The notes: generated by a model from the letters alone, not told the origin. A stretch of 64,000 bases of DNA from Microvirga arsenatis (GCF_009910705.1 NZ_JAAAXJ010000006.1:62001-126000), one strand, 5' to 3'. Numbered from the stretch's first letter, positions 47,263 to 56,594 are shown. Translations and numbers: made by a program.

Positions 47263-48597
47263 CTATTCTTTCGGTCTGCGGTCGATCACGCGTCTCGCCT
47301 TGCCGAGCGAGCGCTCAATCCCTTCAGGGTCGAGGATGTTGATGTGGGCCGTGATGCCGATGGTATCCTTGATGGTCTGGCTCAAGCGCTCGGCGGCGGC
47401 CTTGCGGGTTTCCGGATAATCCGCTTCCGGCCTGATCTCGGCCTTGATCTCCATCTGGTCCATCCGACCTTCGCGGGTGAGAACGATCTGGTAGTGGCCC
47501 GACAGGGTCGGAATCGCCAGCAGCTTCTCCTCGATCTGGCTCGGGAACACGTTGACGCCTCGGACGATCATCATGTCGTCCGTGCGGCCGGTCACCTTCT
47601 CCATGCGGCGCATGGTGCGCGCGGTTCCCGGCATGAGGCGGGTGAGATCGCGGGTGCGGTAGCGGATGACCGGCATCGCCTCCTTGGTCAGCGAGGTGAA
47701 GACGAGCTCCCCTTCCTCCCCGTCCGGCACGACTTCGCCCGTATGGGGGTTGATGATCTCCGGATAGAAATGATCCTCCCAGATGTGGAGCCCGTCCTTG
47801 GTCTCGATGCACTCGCAGGCGACCCCCGGCCCGATGACCTCGGACAGGCCGTAGATATCCACCGCATGGATGTCGAAAGCCTCTTCGATCTCCGACCGCA
47901 TCGCGTTCGTCCAGGGCTCGGCGCCGAAGATGCCGATCTTGAGCGAGGACTTGCGCGGGTCGAGTCCCTGCTTCCTGAACTCGTCGAGGATCGCGAGCAT
48001 GTAGGACGGCGTGACCATGATCACGTCGGGCTTGAAGTCGTCGATCAGCTGCACCTGTCGCTCCGTCATGCCGCCCGACATGGGAATGACCATGCAGCCC
48101 AGACGCTCGGCGCCGTAATGCGCGCCCAGTCCGCCCGTGAAGAGACCGTAGCCATAGGCCACGTGCACCTTCATGCCCGGCCGCCCGCCGCTCGCCCGGA
48201 TCGAGCGGGCCACCACGTCCGACCAGGTGCCGATATCGCGCTTGGTGTACCCTACGACCGTGGGTTTGCCGGTGGTGCCGGAGGAGGCGTGGACACGGGC
48301 GATCCGGTCCTGCGGGACGGCGAACATGCCGAAAGGATAGTTGTCCCGGAGATCCGCCTTGGTGGTGAAGGGAAACTTGGCGAGATCGCTCAGATCTTTG
48401 AAATCGTCCGGGTGGACGCCCGCCGCATCGAACTTCGCCTTGTAGGCAGGCACGTTCTCATAGGCATGGCGCAGGGTCCACGCGAGCTGCTGGCGCTGCC
48501 ACGCGGCAAGCTCGTCCCGGGAGGCCTGCTCGAAGCGGTCGAGAGCACTCGCGTGGGGCTGGAGTTCGGAAAGTTTGCGGAGTGGGATGTGATGCAA
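47263..48597 (-). CDS. paaK: Phenylacetate-CoA ligase PaaK
   Basis: 444 aa from a TTG at 48597, with GGGAGG five bases upstream. It forms phenylacetyl-CoA with ATP. The P-loop is VHASSGTTGKPTVVGYTKRD; other motifs are VHVAYGYGLFTGGLGAHYGA, IYGLSEVIGPGVACECIETK and TGRTDDMMIVRGVNVFPSQI. The length is typical. The gene lies 13 bases after paaI and before the TetR gene. Confidence 0.96.
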   Translation of the reverse strand: MHHIPLRKLSELQPHASALDRFEQASRDELAAWQRQQLAWTLRHAYENVPAYKAKFDAAGVHPDDFKDLSDLAKFPFTTKADLRDNYPFGMFAVPQDRIARVHASSGTTGKPTVVGYTKRDIGTWSDVVARSIRASGGRPGMKVHVAYGYGLFTGGLGAHYGAERLGCMVIPMSGGMTERQVQLIDDFKPDVIMVTPSYMLAILDEFRKQGLDPRKSSLKIGIFGAEPWTNAMRSEIEEAFDIHAVDIYGLSEVIGPGVACECIETKDGLHIWEDHFYPEIINPHTGEVVPDGEEGELVFTSLTKEAMPVIRYRTRDLTRLMPGTARTMRRMEKVTGRTDDMMIVRGVNVFPSQIEEKLLAIPTLSGHYQIVLTREGRMDQMEIKAEIRPEADYPETRKAAAERLSQTIKDTIGITAHINILDPEGIERSLGKARRVIDRRPKE

Positions 48598-48610
48598 GGG
48601 AACCTCCCAT

Positions 48611-49090
48611 TCATTCGTTCTTTTCGGACGTTTCTGTCTCCGGCGCGAGGAGCGTGCCGGCGATGGTGCGCGAATGACCGCGGAACTCAGCGACGACCTC
48701 GCCCCTGCCGTCGCGAACCGTCACGTCGTAGATCCCGGAGCGGCCCGACCTGTTGCGCTCGACCGCATGGGCCGTGAGGGTATCGCCGCGCCGGCCCGGC
48801 TGCAGGAACGTGACGGCGCAATGCTGGGCCACCGTGCGCTGGTTGTAGGTGTTGCAGGCGAAGGCGAAGGCCGAGTCGGCAAGCGTGAAGATGAAGCCGC
48901 CATGGCAGATGCCGTGGCCGTTCGTCATCTCGGGGCGGATCGTCATCGAGAGAACAGCCTCGCCGGGGGCGACGCGCTCGACCACCATGCCGAGGCCCTG
49001 GCTGGCCTGATCGTCGGCCCACATGGCCCGCGCACAGGCTTCGGCGACTTCACCTGGAGGAGTATCTGAACGGGGAGCTTGCGCGTCCAT
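48611..49090 (-). CDS. paaI: Phenylacetyl-CoA-pathway thioesterase PaaI
   Basis: 159 aa. A hotdog-fold thioesterase with the PaaI signature: MTNGHGICHGGFIFTLADSA followed by FAFACNTYNQ. It hydrolyses phenylacetyl-CoA and ring-hydroxylated derivatives, rescuing CoA. The first ATG base coincides with the last base of the paaG stop at 49090, so the two genes are coupled. The first 15 residues are variable. Confidence 0.92.
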   Translation of the reverse strand: MDAQAPRSDTPPGEVAEACARAMWADDQASQGLGMVVERVAPGEAVLSMTIRPEMTNGHGICHGGFIFTLADSAFAFACNTYNQRTVAQHCAVTFLQPGRRGDTLTAHAVERNRSGRSGIYDVTVRDGRGEVVAEFRGHSRTIAGTLLAPETETSEKNE

Positions 49091-49884
49091 CAGGCTCTCC
49101 CGGTGAACTTCGCGGGGCGCTTCTCGAAGAAGGCGGTGACCCCTTCGCGGTAGTCCGGCGTCCGGCCTGCCTGGCCCTGCAGATCCCGCTCCAGATCCAA
49201 CTGCCGGTCGAGGTCGTTCGTTTCCGAGGCATCCAGGGCTTGCTTGATGAGGCCCAGGCCCACCGTCGGCTGCGTTGCGAAATGCGCGGCGAGGCGATGC
49301 GCCTCCTCCATCAAGCCTGCATCATCGACCGCCTTCCAGATCATGCCCCAGGCCTCCGCCCGCTCGGCCGGAACCGGCTCCGCGAGGAGAGCGAGAGCCC
49401 GCGCGCGCGCTGGGCCGACGAGCCGCGGCAGGAACCAGGTCCCGCCTGAATCGGGCACGAGGCCGAGCTTGGCGAAAGCCTGGATAAACTTCGCGGAACG
49501 CGCTGCCAGAACAATGTCGCAGGCGAGCGCGATGTTGGCGCCAGCCCCGGCCGCAACGCCGTTGACGGCGCAAATGACCGGCATCCGCAGCGCGCGGAGC
49601 TTGCGCACAAGCGGGTTGTAGAGGCGCTCAAGGGTCGAGGACAGATCCGGCACTTCGCCCGGCGTGAAAACCCTGTCCGAAAGGTCCTGCCCGGCGCAGA
49701 AGCCGCGCCCGGCCCCGGTGAGAACGAGCGCCCGGCATGCAGGGTCTTCCTCCGCCTCGACAAGGGCAGACATCAGCGCCGCATGCATCGCCTCGTTGAA
49801 GGAGTTGAGGCGATCGGGTCGGTTGAGGGTTATGACGCGATACCCCTCCCGCCGCTCCGTGAGGATGAGATCATTCTCCACCAT
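49090..49884 (-). CDS. paaG: Ring-1,2-epoxyphenylacetyl-CoA isomerase PaaG
   Basis: 264 aa from the ATG at 49884, which has CTGGAGGG just upstream; the frame continues to 49959 but would begin within the operator. It is a crotonase-family isomerase turning the epoxide into oxepin-CoA. Motifs: GRGFCAGQDLSDR, ICAVNGVAAGAGANIALACD, and KLGLVPDSGGTWFLPRLVG with the conserved Asp. It opens the unit paaG-paaI-paaK-tetR. Confidence 0.95.
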   Translation of the reverse strand: MVENDLILTERREGYRVITLNRPDRLNSFNEAMHAALMSALVEAEEDPACRALVLTGAGRGFCAGQDLSDRVFTPGEVPDLSSTLERLYNPLVRKLRALRMPVICAVNGVAAGAGANIALACDIVLAARSAKFIQAFAKLGLVPDSGGTWFLPRLVGPARARALALLAEPVPAERAEAWGMIWKAVDDAGLMEEAHRLAAHFATQPTVGLGLIKQALDASETNDLDRQLDLERDLQGQAGRTPDYREGVTAFFEKRPAKFTGRA

Positions 49885-50227
49885 AGCCCTCCAGGGATGT
49901 CGCCGATGGGAAGCAGTCTGTCCTGCACCTTGTTTAGTATTGACCAACCGTCCGGTCAATTATATTGATGAGGGAAGCAGCGTCAATGAGCCAACACTCG
50001 GTCCTTCATGGAGCAGAACGGGATGGCATGTTTCGACGACCAAAGGGTGTCCGGCATCCTGAACCCCGCGCCTTCGCGCCGGCATGATCGTTCAACGCCG
50101 ATCTGCCGAGGAGCGGTCGCTGCTCCCGACATCACCCAGCTGAAATTGCAGCGATCCCCAGGGCCGTCATCAGCCTGATCGCTCGCGCGACAACAAGAAC
50201 ATTCAACAAGAAACCAGGAGGAAACAG
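49885..50227. promoter_or_regulatory. Divergent control region of paaG and the ABC transporter
   Basis: A 343-base gap with no gene. At 49939-49960 the inverted repeat ATTGACC-AACCGTCC-GGTCAAT is found. Each arm contains TTGACC, close to a -35 box, read outward on each strand; TAAACA (minus) and TATTGA (plus) lie 17 bases further on. A repressor here could shut both the paaG unit and the transporter. It resembles the paaZ operator (TTGACCGACCGGTCGG). AGGAGG lies before the transporter start. Confidence 0.6.
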
Positions 50228-51394
50228 ATGAAGACAAAAGCAACGCTCAAGATCGCGCTGGCGGCCGGCGCCATGAGCCTCGGCCTCGCCCATGGCGCCC
50301 TCGCGCAGAACACCGTGAAGATCGGATCGGTGCTGTCCGTCACCGGTCCCTCGTCCTTCCTGGGAGAGCCCGAGGATAAGACGCTTCGCCTCTACGTCGA
50401 CAAGATCAACGCTGCAGGCGGCGTCGCCGGCAAGAAGATCGAGCTCGTGATCTACGACGATGGCGGCGATGCCAACAAGGCGCGCACCTTCGCGACCCGC
50501 CTCATCGAAGACGACAAGGTGATCGCCATGGTCGGCGGCACGACCACCGGCACCACGATGGCAATGGTCCCGGTCTTCGAAGATGCCAAGGTTCCCTTCA
50601 TCTCGCTTGCCGGCGCCATCGAGGTGATCGACCCGGTGCGCAAGTTCGTGTTCAAGACGCCGCACACCGACAAGATGGCCTGCGAAAAGATCTTCGAGGA
50701 TCTCAAGCGGCGCAATCTCACCAAGATCGGAATGATCTCGGGCACGGACGGCTTCGGCGCCTCCATGCGGGCGCAGTGCCTGAAGGTTGCCCCTACCTAC
50801 GGCATGCAGATCGTCAGCGACGAGACCTATGGTCCGCGCGACAGCGACATGACCGCCCAGCTCACGAAGATCAAGAACACCGCCGGCGTGCAGGCCGTGG
50901 TCAATCCCGGCTTCGGCCAGGGCCCGGCCATCGTGACCCGCAACTATGCCCAGCTTGGCATGAACAACATTCCGTTCTACCAGAGCCACGGCGTCGCCTC
51001 GAAGAGCTTCATCGAGCTTGCAGGCGCTGCGGCCGAAGGCGTGCGGCTGCCGGCGGCAGCCCTTCTCGTCGGCGACAAGCTGCCTGAGAGCGATCCGCAG
51101 AAGAAGGTGGTGACGGAGTACAAGCAGACCTACGAGAGCGCGACGAAGCAGCCGGTCTCCACCTTCGGGGGGCACGCCTATGACGGCCTGTTCATCCTGG
51201 TCGAGGCCATGAAGCGGGCGAACTCCACGGATTCCCAGAAGATCCGCGACGAGATCGAGAAGACCAAGGGCTTCGTAGGAACGGGCGGCATCGTGAACAT
51301 GTCGGCCACCGATCACCTGGGTCTCGACCTCTCGGCTTTCCGCATGCTCGAGATCAAGAACGGCGACTGGAGCCTCGTGGCTTCGGGCAGCTGA
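50228..51394 (+). CDS. ABC transporter substrate-binding protein, branched-chain amino acid type
   Basis: 388 aa. Signal peptide MKTKATLKIALAAGAMSLGL, cleaved after ALA. The mature protein starts NTVKIGSVLSVTGPSSFLGE and shows the family pattern VDKINAAGGVAGKKIELVIY, then DDGGDANKARTFATRLIEDD. It is a periplasmic type-I binding protein. The substrate cannot be read from sequence; placement next to paaG and the shared operator suggest phenylacetate or a related aromatic acid rather than leucine. A strong hairpin follows at 51414. Confidence 0.9.
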   Translation: MKTKATLKIALAAGAMSLGLAHGALAQNTVKIGSVLSVTGPSSFLGEPEDKTLRLYVDKINAAGGVAGKKIELVIYDDGGDANKARTFATRLIEDDKVIAMVGGTTTGTTMAMVPVFEDAKVPFISLAGAIEVIDPVRKFVFKTPHTDKMACEKIFEDLKRRNLTKIGMISGTDGFGASMRAQCLKVAPTYGMQIVSDETYGPRDSDMTAQLTKIKNTAGVQAVVNPGFGQGPAIVTRNYAQLGMNNIPFYQSHGVASKSFIELAGAAAEGVRLPAAALLVGDKLPESDPQKKVVTEYKQTYESATKQPVSTFGGHAYDGLFILVEAMKRANSTDSQKIRDEIEKTKGFVGTGGIVNMSATDHLGLDLSAFRMLEIKNGDWSLVASGS

Positions 51395-51413
51395 CACCTG
51401 CAGCAAATGCGGC

Positions 51414-51444
51414 GGGCGGAAAGCGGGCAAGCGGCTTTCCGCCC
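51414..51444 (+). terminator. Strong hairpin between binding protein and permease genes
   Basis: An 11-base perfect stem (GGGCGGAAAGC/GCTTTCCGCCC, nine-base loop) lies 20 bases after the binding-protein stop. There is no T run. Such hairpins commonly protect or attenuate transcripts so that binding protein is made in excess of permease. Confidence 0.55.
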
Positions 51445-51474
51445 ATCGCCTCAAGATCCGGGGCAGCAAGCGTC

Positions 51475-52347
51475 ATGGCCGAGTTTCTTCAGTTCCTCAT
51501 CTCCGGATTGACGGTGGGAGCCGTCTATGCGCTGGTCGCGCTCGGCTTCACCCTGATCTACAACGCCTCCGGCGTGGTGAATTTCGCCCAGGGCGAGTTC
51601 GTCATGCTGGGCGGCATGGTCACGGTGTTCGCTTCGGCGCTGGGCGTCCCTCTGCCGCTGGCGGCCCTCGTCGCCATCGTCGTGGCAATGGTCATCGGGC
51701 TGCTTCTTCACCGCCTCGCCATCGAGCCTGCCCGAGGTGCATCGGCCGTGACGCTGATCATCATCACCATCGGTGCATCGATCCTGCTTCGCGGCCTCGC
51801 AGCCATTGTCTTCGACAAGCAGTTTCACAAGCTGCCGGCCTTTACCGGCGACACTCCGGTCGACCTTCTGGGGGCTGCGATCCAGCCGCAGAGCTTCTGG
51901 GTTCTCGGCGGAGCTGCGGTCGTCGTGCTGGCCCTCTACGTCTTCCTCGAGCATACGCTTCTCGGCAAGGCGGTTCTCGCCACCGCTGCCAATCGTTTGG
52001 CCGCGCGTTTGGTCGGCATCAACACGACCACCATCATGGCCTTGGCCTTCGGCGGCTCGGCCGCCATCGGCGCCATCGCCGGCATCCTCGTCACGCCGAT
52101 CACCCTCACAAGTTACGATGTCGGCACGCTGCTGGCGTTGAAGGGCTTTGCCGCCGCCATGCTCGGGGGCATGGGCAATCCCGTCGGAGCGGTTGTCGGC
52201 GGACTCCTGCTCGGTCTGCTCGAAGCCTTCGGTGCAGGCTACCTGAGCTCGACCTACAAGGATGCGTTTGCTTTCCTCGTGATCCTCATCGTCCTGTTCG
52301 CGGCTCCCCAAGGCCTGTTCGGACGGCGCGTCGTCGAGAGGGTTTGA
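51475..52347 (+). CDS. Branched-chain-amino-acid-type ABC permease (LivH family)
   Basis: 290 aa. An integral membrane permease with about eight helices. Motifs: LTVGAVYALVALGFTLIYNA, VNFAQGEFVMLGGMVTVFAS and LKGFAAAMLGGMGNPVGAVV. It lies 80 bases after the binding-protein gene and two before the second permease. Confidence 0.93.
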   Translation: MAEFLQFLISGLTVGAVYALVALGFTLIYNASGVVNFAQGEFVMLGGMVTVFASALGVPLPLAALVAIVVAMVIGLLLHRLAIEPARGASAVTLIIITIGASILLRGLAAIVFDKQFHKLPAFTGDTPVDLLGAAIQPQSFWVLGGAAVVVLALYVFLEHTLLGKAVLATAANRLAARLVGINTTTIMALAFGGSAAIGAIAGILVTPITLTSYDVGTLLALKGFAAAMLGGMGNPVGAVVGGLLLGLLEAFGAGYLSSTYKDAFAFLVILIVLFAAPQGLFGRRVVERV

Positions 52348-52349
52348 GC

Positions 52350-53297
52350 ATGCGAGCCCTGATGAACCAGCGCTTCTTGACCCTTGCCGTGCTGGCGGTC
52401 GTGATCGGCATCCTCCCCTTCGTCTTTCCGTCGAGCTACTACTTCCGTGTGGCATCCCTCGTATGGGTGTCCGCACTGGCGGCGATCGGCCTCAACATCC
52501 TCATGGGCCAAGCCGGTCAGGTCAGCCTCGGTCATGCGGCTTTCTTCGGCATCGGCGCCTATGCCGTCGCCATCGGGCCGGTGCATCTGGGCATCCCCTC
52601 ATGGGCGGCGCTTCTCCTCGGAGCCGGTCTTTCGGCTCTGCTCGCCTTCCTCGTCGGACGTCCGATCCTGCGGCTCAAGGGTCATTATCTCGCCATCGCC
52701 ACCCTCGGCCTCGGCGTTCTGGTGGCGCTCGTGATCACCACCGAGAGCCGCTGGACCGGCGGACCGGACGGCATGCCGGTCGAAAGACTGACCCTGTTCG
52801 GCTGGCGCGTCAGCGGGTCCTACACCTGGTATTGGGTGACGGGGGGGCTTCTGCTTATCGGTACCTGGATCGCCCTCAACCTCGACGATACGCCCACGGG
52901 GCGTGCGTTCCGCGCCCTGCACGACAGCGAGGTGGCTGCGCAGGTCGTCGGCGTCGATGTGGCGCGTTTCAAGCTGCAGGCCTTCGTCATCGCCGCTGTC
53001 TATGCGTCGCTTGCCGGATCGGCTCTCGCCTTCATGAACGGATTTATCAATCCGGACCAGGCAGGCTTCCTCCATTCCGTCGAGCTCGTCACCATCGTGG
53101 TCCTCGGCGGCCTCGGGTCTGTGGTCGGCAGCATCGTGGGTGCGGCCGTCCTGATCACCCTGCCGCAGGTCCTGACGGTGTTCCACGAATACGAGCATCT
53201 CCTCCTCGGCCTCATCATCATCGTATCGATGATCTTCATGCGCAGCGGCATCGTGCCGACCCTCTCCAGCCTCTTTCTCCGGAAGGCACGCTCATGA
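52350..53297 (+). CDS. Branched-chain-amino-acid-type ABC permease (LivM family)
   Basis: 315 aa from the ATG at 52350. A membrane permease of about eight to ten helices. Motifs: ALAAIGLNILMGQAGQVSLG, LKGHYLAIATLGLGVLVALV, and LAFMNGFINPDQAGFLHSVE. It is paired with the LivH-type permease. The stop overlaps the next ATP-binding gene by four bases. Confidence 0.93.
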   Translation: MRALMNQRFLTLAVLAVVIGILPFVFPSSYYFRVASLVWVSALAAIGLNILMGQAGQVSLGHAAFFGIGAYAVAIGPVHLGIPSWAALLLGAGLSALLAFLVGRPILRLKGHYLAIATLGLGVLVALVITTESRWTGGPDGMPVERLTLFGWRVSGSYTWYWVTGGLLLIGTWIALNLDDTPTGRAFRALHDSEVAAQVVGVDVARFKLQAFVIAAVYASLAGSALAFMNGFINPDQAGFLHSVELVTIVVLGGLGSVVGSIVGAAVLITLPQVLTVFHEYEHLLLGLIIIVSMIFMRSGIVPTLSSLFLRKARS

Positions 53298-54076
53298 GCA
53301 TCCTCAAGGCAGCGGACGTGGGCATCTCCTTCGGTGGCGTGAAAGCCGTCGACGGCGTGAGTTTTTCGGTCAGCCCGGGGCAGATCCTGTCGATCATCGG
53401 CCCGAACGGCGCCGGAAAGACCACGCTCTTCAATATCGTCTCCGGGGTCTACACGGCAGGCCGCGGCACGATCCATCTGGCCGGCGAGGACGTGACGGGA
53501 ATGGCTCCCCACAGGCTGGCGGCGCGGGGCCTCTCGCGCACCTTCCAGAACCTCCAGATCTTCCAGCGCATGACGGCCTGCGAGAACGTGATGGTCGGGC
53601 GCCATCTGCGGGAGAAGTGCAGCCTGTTTCCTGCGCTGTTCCGGCTGCCCTCCGTCACGCACCAGAATCGTGAGACGCGGGCGGCGGCGCTCGACCTTCT
53701 GGCCTATGTGGGCCTGAAGGATGTTGCCGATGTTCCCGCCGGCTCGCTGCCCTACGGCGCCTGCAAGCGCCTCGAGATTGCCCGCGCCCTGGCGGCGGAG
53801 CCCCGCGTGCTGCTGCTCGACGAGCCCGCGGCGGGTTGCAATGCGGTCGAGACCGAGGAGATCGACCACCTTATCCGGCAGGTCGCCGACAGGGGCGTCG
53901 CAGTCGTTCTCGTCGAGCATGACATGAAGCTGGTGATGAAGATCTCGGACAGGATCCTGGTTCTCGATCGAGGCAGGCCTCTCGCCGAGGGAACACCGCG
54001 GGAGGTGCGCGATGACCCGAAGGTCCTTGAGGCTTATTTGGGACAGCACGGCGCAAGGGAGGCCGCCCGTGCTTGA
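53294..54076 (+). CDS. ABC transporter ATP-binding protein (LivG family)
   Basis: 260 aa from the ATG at 53294 that overlaps the permease stop; the frame is open further up but only inside the permease gene. Walker A is IGPNGAGKTTLFNIVSG, the signature region LPYGACKRLEIARALAAEPR, Walker B LLLDEPAAG and the H-loop VVLVEHDMKLV. The signature lacks the LSGGQ form, as is usual in LivG. Confidence 0.93.
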   Translation: MSILKAADVGISFGGVKAVDGVSFSVSPGQILSIIGPNGAGKTTLFNIVSGVYTAGRGTIHLAGEDVTGMAPHRLAARGLSRTFQNLQIFQRMTACENVMVGRHLREKCSLFPALFRLPSVTHQNRETRAAALDLLAYVGLKDVADVPAGSLPYGACKRLEIARALAAEPRVLLLDEPAAGCNAVETEEIDHLIRQVADRGVAVVLVEHDMKLVMKISDRILVLDRGRPLAEGTPREVRDDPKVLEAYLGQHGAREAARA

Positions 54077-54773
54077 GGTCGAAAACCTACGCAGCGCCTA
54101 TGGCCGGATCGAGGTGCTCAAAGGCATCAGCCTCGAAGTGCGCACCGGCGAGGTGGTGGCGCTCGTCGGCTCGAACGGCGCCGGCAAGACGACGCTGCTG
54201 CGGGTCATCTCCGGCGTGCAGCCGATCACCGGCGGCGAAATCCGCTTCAACGGGCAGCGCATCGACCGCCTTGCGCCGCATCAGAGGGTGGAAATCGGCA
54301 TCACCCAGTCCCCGGAAGGCCGGCAGGTTTTCGGCCCTCTCACCGTCGAGGACAACCTGCGGCTCGGCGCCTACCGGCGTCGCGACAAGGAGGTGGAACG
54401 GGATCGCGACCGCGTCTTCGCCATGTTCCCGATTCTGGCCGAGAAGCGCCACCTCCTGGCAGGCGGCCTCTCCGGCGGCCAGCAGCAGATGCTTGCCATC
54501 GGGCGCGCGCTTATGGGACGTCCGAAGCTTCTGCTCCTCGACGAGCCGTCGCTCGGATTGTCCCCGCTTCTCGTGGACCAGATTCTCGACGCCATCGTCG
54601 CGCTCCGGAAGGATGGCATCACGGTCCTCCTCGTGGAGCAGAACGCCAGCGCCGCCCTGGCGATCGCGGACCGCGGCTATGTGCTGGAAACCGGGAAGGT
54701 GGCCTATAGCGGTGCAGGCTCCGCACTCCTCGCCGACCCTCAGGTGAAGGCAGCCTATCTCGGGATCGCCTAG
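54069..54773 (+). CDS. ABC transporter ATP-binding protein (LivF family)
   Basis: 234 aa from the GTG at 54069, with GGGAGG six bases upstream; it overlaps the LivG stop by eight bases. Walker A is VGSNGAGKTTLLRVISG, the signature LAGGLSGGQQQMLAIGRALM, Walker B LLLDEPSLGLSP and the H-loop LLVEQNASAALAI. It completes the five-gene transporter. Confidence 0.93.
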   Translation: MLEVENLRSAYGRIEVLKGISLEVRTGEVVALVGSNGAGKTTLLRVISGVQPITGGEIRFNGQRIDRLAPHQRVEIGITQSPEGRQVFGPLTVEDNLRLGAYRRRDKEVERDRDRVFAMFPILAEKRHLLAGGLSGGQQQMLAIGRALMGRPKLLLLDEPSLGLSPLLVDQILDAIVALRKDGITVLLVEQNASAALAIADRGYVLETGKVAYSGAGSALLADPQVKAAYLGIA

Positions 54774-54783
54774 GCGGCTGGCT

Positions 54784-55002
54784 TCAGGATCGGTCCGGGC
54801 TCGACCGTTCCAGGCTCTGCTTCGCCAAGGCGATGGCCTCCTCCAGCACGCCCTGATCGCCGATATGGTTGGCAAGGATCAGCACGAGGCTGCTGTTGAG
54901 CGCCGCGCTGTCTTGATCCGATAATCCGCGATGAGCGTCGATGAGGGCGCGGTAGGCGCGATCCGGATCGGGAAAGCGGCTCTCGGACACGAGCGCGGTC
55001 AT
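54784..55002 (-). CDS. DUF2783 small protein
   Basis: 72 aa. A short helical protein of the DUF2783 type (ALIDAHRGLSDQDSAALNSS, then LVLILANHIGDQGVLEEAI). The start overlaps the monooxygenase stop by four bases, so the two are coupled. This pairing with an FAD monooxygenase recurs in proteobacteria and suggests an accessory or stability role, but no activity is known to me. Confidence 0.75.
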   Translation of the reverse strand: MTALVSESRFPDPDRAYRALIDAHRGLSDQDSAALNSSLVLILANHIGDQGVLEEAIALAKQSLERSSPDRS

Positions 55003-56594
55003 GCGTCGACTCCTCTCAGGCGAAGCGATGCTCTCTTGACGAGATCCGGCGCGGCCTGCCGCCAGCGCGCTGCGAGGTGCTGGTCCGGACGTACCAGGTA
55101 GGTGCTGCCGGGCGTGGCGTCGAAGCGCTCCGCGAAATGGCCGTGCTCGTCCATGAGATCCTCCCCGATGACGAGCACGCGGGATCCTTCAGGGCGGGAG
55201 TCCCCATTCGGCACGTGCAGGATCGTCTCCTCTCCGCCTAGGGCTTCCAGCAGCCAAACGGGGCGTCCGTCCTGAGCGCGCATGGGCGCATCCGGCAGGG
55301 GCGCACCGAGCCTGAGAGAGCCGGACCAAGTGTCCCGATCAGGCGTTGAGAGCGGCGTCTCGTAGGTGGAGGGCATTGACAGCCGGCCCGAGTTCACCAT
55401 GCGCTTGGCGAAGGAGGCGTGGCGCGCAAGCGCCAGGGCCGCATTGCGGAAGCGCAGCTCCTGTGCCGTGCGCGGCGCGATGAAGTCGGTCGAGCGCGTC
55501 GAGTGCCCGATATTCTCGTCCGCCGCCGCGGAGCGCTCAAGATCATAGGTGTCGATGAGGCTCTCCGGCGCGGCGCCCTTGATGACGAGCGCCAGCTTCC
55601 AGGCGAGGTTTTCCGCATCCTGGATGCCGGAATTCGCCCCTCGCGCGCCGAAAGGCGACACCTGATGAGCGGCATCGCCGGCAAACATCACCCGGCCATG
55701 GACGAAGCGCTCCAGGCGGCGGCACTGGAAGCGGTAGACGGAGACCCATTCGAGCGAGAAGCTGTCATGCCCGAGCATCTGCCGCAGACGAGGGAGGACG
55801 CGCTCCGGCTTCTGCTCGGCCTCCGCATCCGCATGTGGCCCGAGCTGCAGGTCGATGCGCCAGACATCGTCCGGCTGCTTGTGCAGGAGAGCGGAATGAC
55901 CCTCGTGGAAGGGAGGATCGAACCAGAACCAGCGTTCGGGTGGGAAGTCTCCCTTCATCTTCACATCGGCGATCAGGAAGCGGTCCTCGAAGACCTCACC
56001 CTGGAAGGAGAGGTTGAGCATGCCGCGAAGAGGCGAGCGCGCTCCATCCGCCGCCACCACCCATTCCGCTTCGAGATCGTACGGTCCGTCCGGCGTATCC
56101 ACCGTCAGTGTGACGCCCTCATTGCGGTGGCTCAGGCCAACGACCTTGTTGCGCCAGCGCAGATCCAGGTTGGGCATCTCCGCCGCGCGCGCCACCAGCG
56201 CGTGCTCCAGGTAGTATTGCTGAAGGTTGATGAAGGCCGGCATCTTGTGCCCGCCCTCGGGCAGGAGATCGAAGGCGTAGAGCAGGTCGTTGCCCTGAAA
56301 AACCTTGCCGATCTTCCAGGTCACGCCCTTCTCGAGGCAGGGTTGCGCAACGCCGAGCCGATCAAGGATCTCGAGCGTCCGCTTGGCGTAGCAGATGCCG
56401 CGCGATCCTTCGCCGATGCGGTCGGCATCGTCCAGAAGAACTACCGGCACGCCGCGCTGCGCCAGGTCGATGGCGGCGCACAGCCCTACGGGACCGGCGC
56501 CCACGACGACGACGGGGTGACGGGCAGGGGAGGGACGATCCTGATCCGGGCACCGCCGGTAGCCGAACTGGTAGAGGGTCCTGCGGGTGCTCAT
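54999..56594 (-). CDS. FAD-dependent aromatic monooxygenase (MhpA/phenol hydroxylase type)
   Basis: 531 aa from the ATG at 56594, 20 bases after the upstream metallo-beta-lactamase-fold gene. The N-terminal dinucleotide motif is VVVVGAGPVGLCAAIDLAQR; the middle has EWVVAADGARSPLR and the FAD ribityl motif MFAGDAAHQVSPFGARGANS. The C-terminal domain ends in YLVRPDQHLAARWRQAA, a thioredoxin-like tail shared by MhpA-type hydroxylases. The substrate is likely a phenol or hydroxyaryl acid; exact identity cannot be read. Confidence 0.85.
   Translation of the reverse strand: MSTRRTLYQFGYRRCPDQDRPSPARHPVVVVGAGPVGLCAAIDLAQRGVPVVLLDDADRIGEGSRGICYAKRTLEILDRLGVAQPCLEKGVTWKIGKVFQGNDLLYAFDLLPEGGHKMPAFINLQQYYLEHALVARAAEMPNLDLRWRNKVVGLSHRNEGVTLTVDTPDGPYDLEAEWVVAADGARSPLRGMLNLSFQGEVFEDRFLIADVKMKGDFPPERWFWFDPPFHEGHSALLHKQPDDVWRIDLQLGPHADAEAEQKPERVLPRLRQMLGHDSFSLEWVSVYRFQCRRLERFVHGRVMFAGDAAHQVSPFGARGANSGIQDAENLAWKLALVIKGAAPESLIDTYDLERSAAADENIGHSTRSTDFIAPRTAQELRFRNAALALARHASFAKRMVNSGRLSMPSTYETPLSTPDRDTWSGSLRLGAPLPDAPMRAQDGRPVWLLEALGGEETILHVPNGDSRPEGSRVLVIGEDLMDEHGHFAERFDATPGSTYLVRPDQHLAARWRQAAPDLVKRASLRLRGVDA

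Noticed and set aside
49885..49959. Longer paaG start at 49959
   Set aside because: It would place the start codon inside the operator and add 25 atypical residues; the ATG at 49884 has a good ribosome site.
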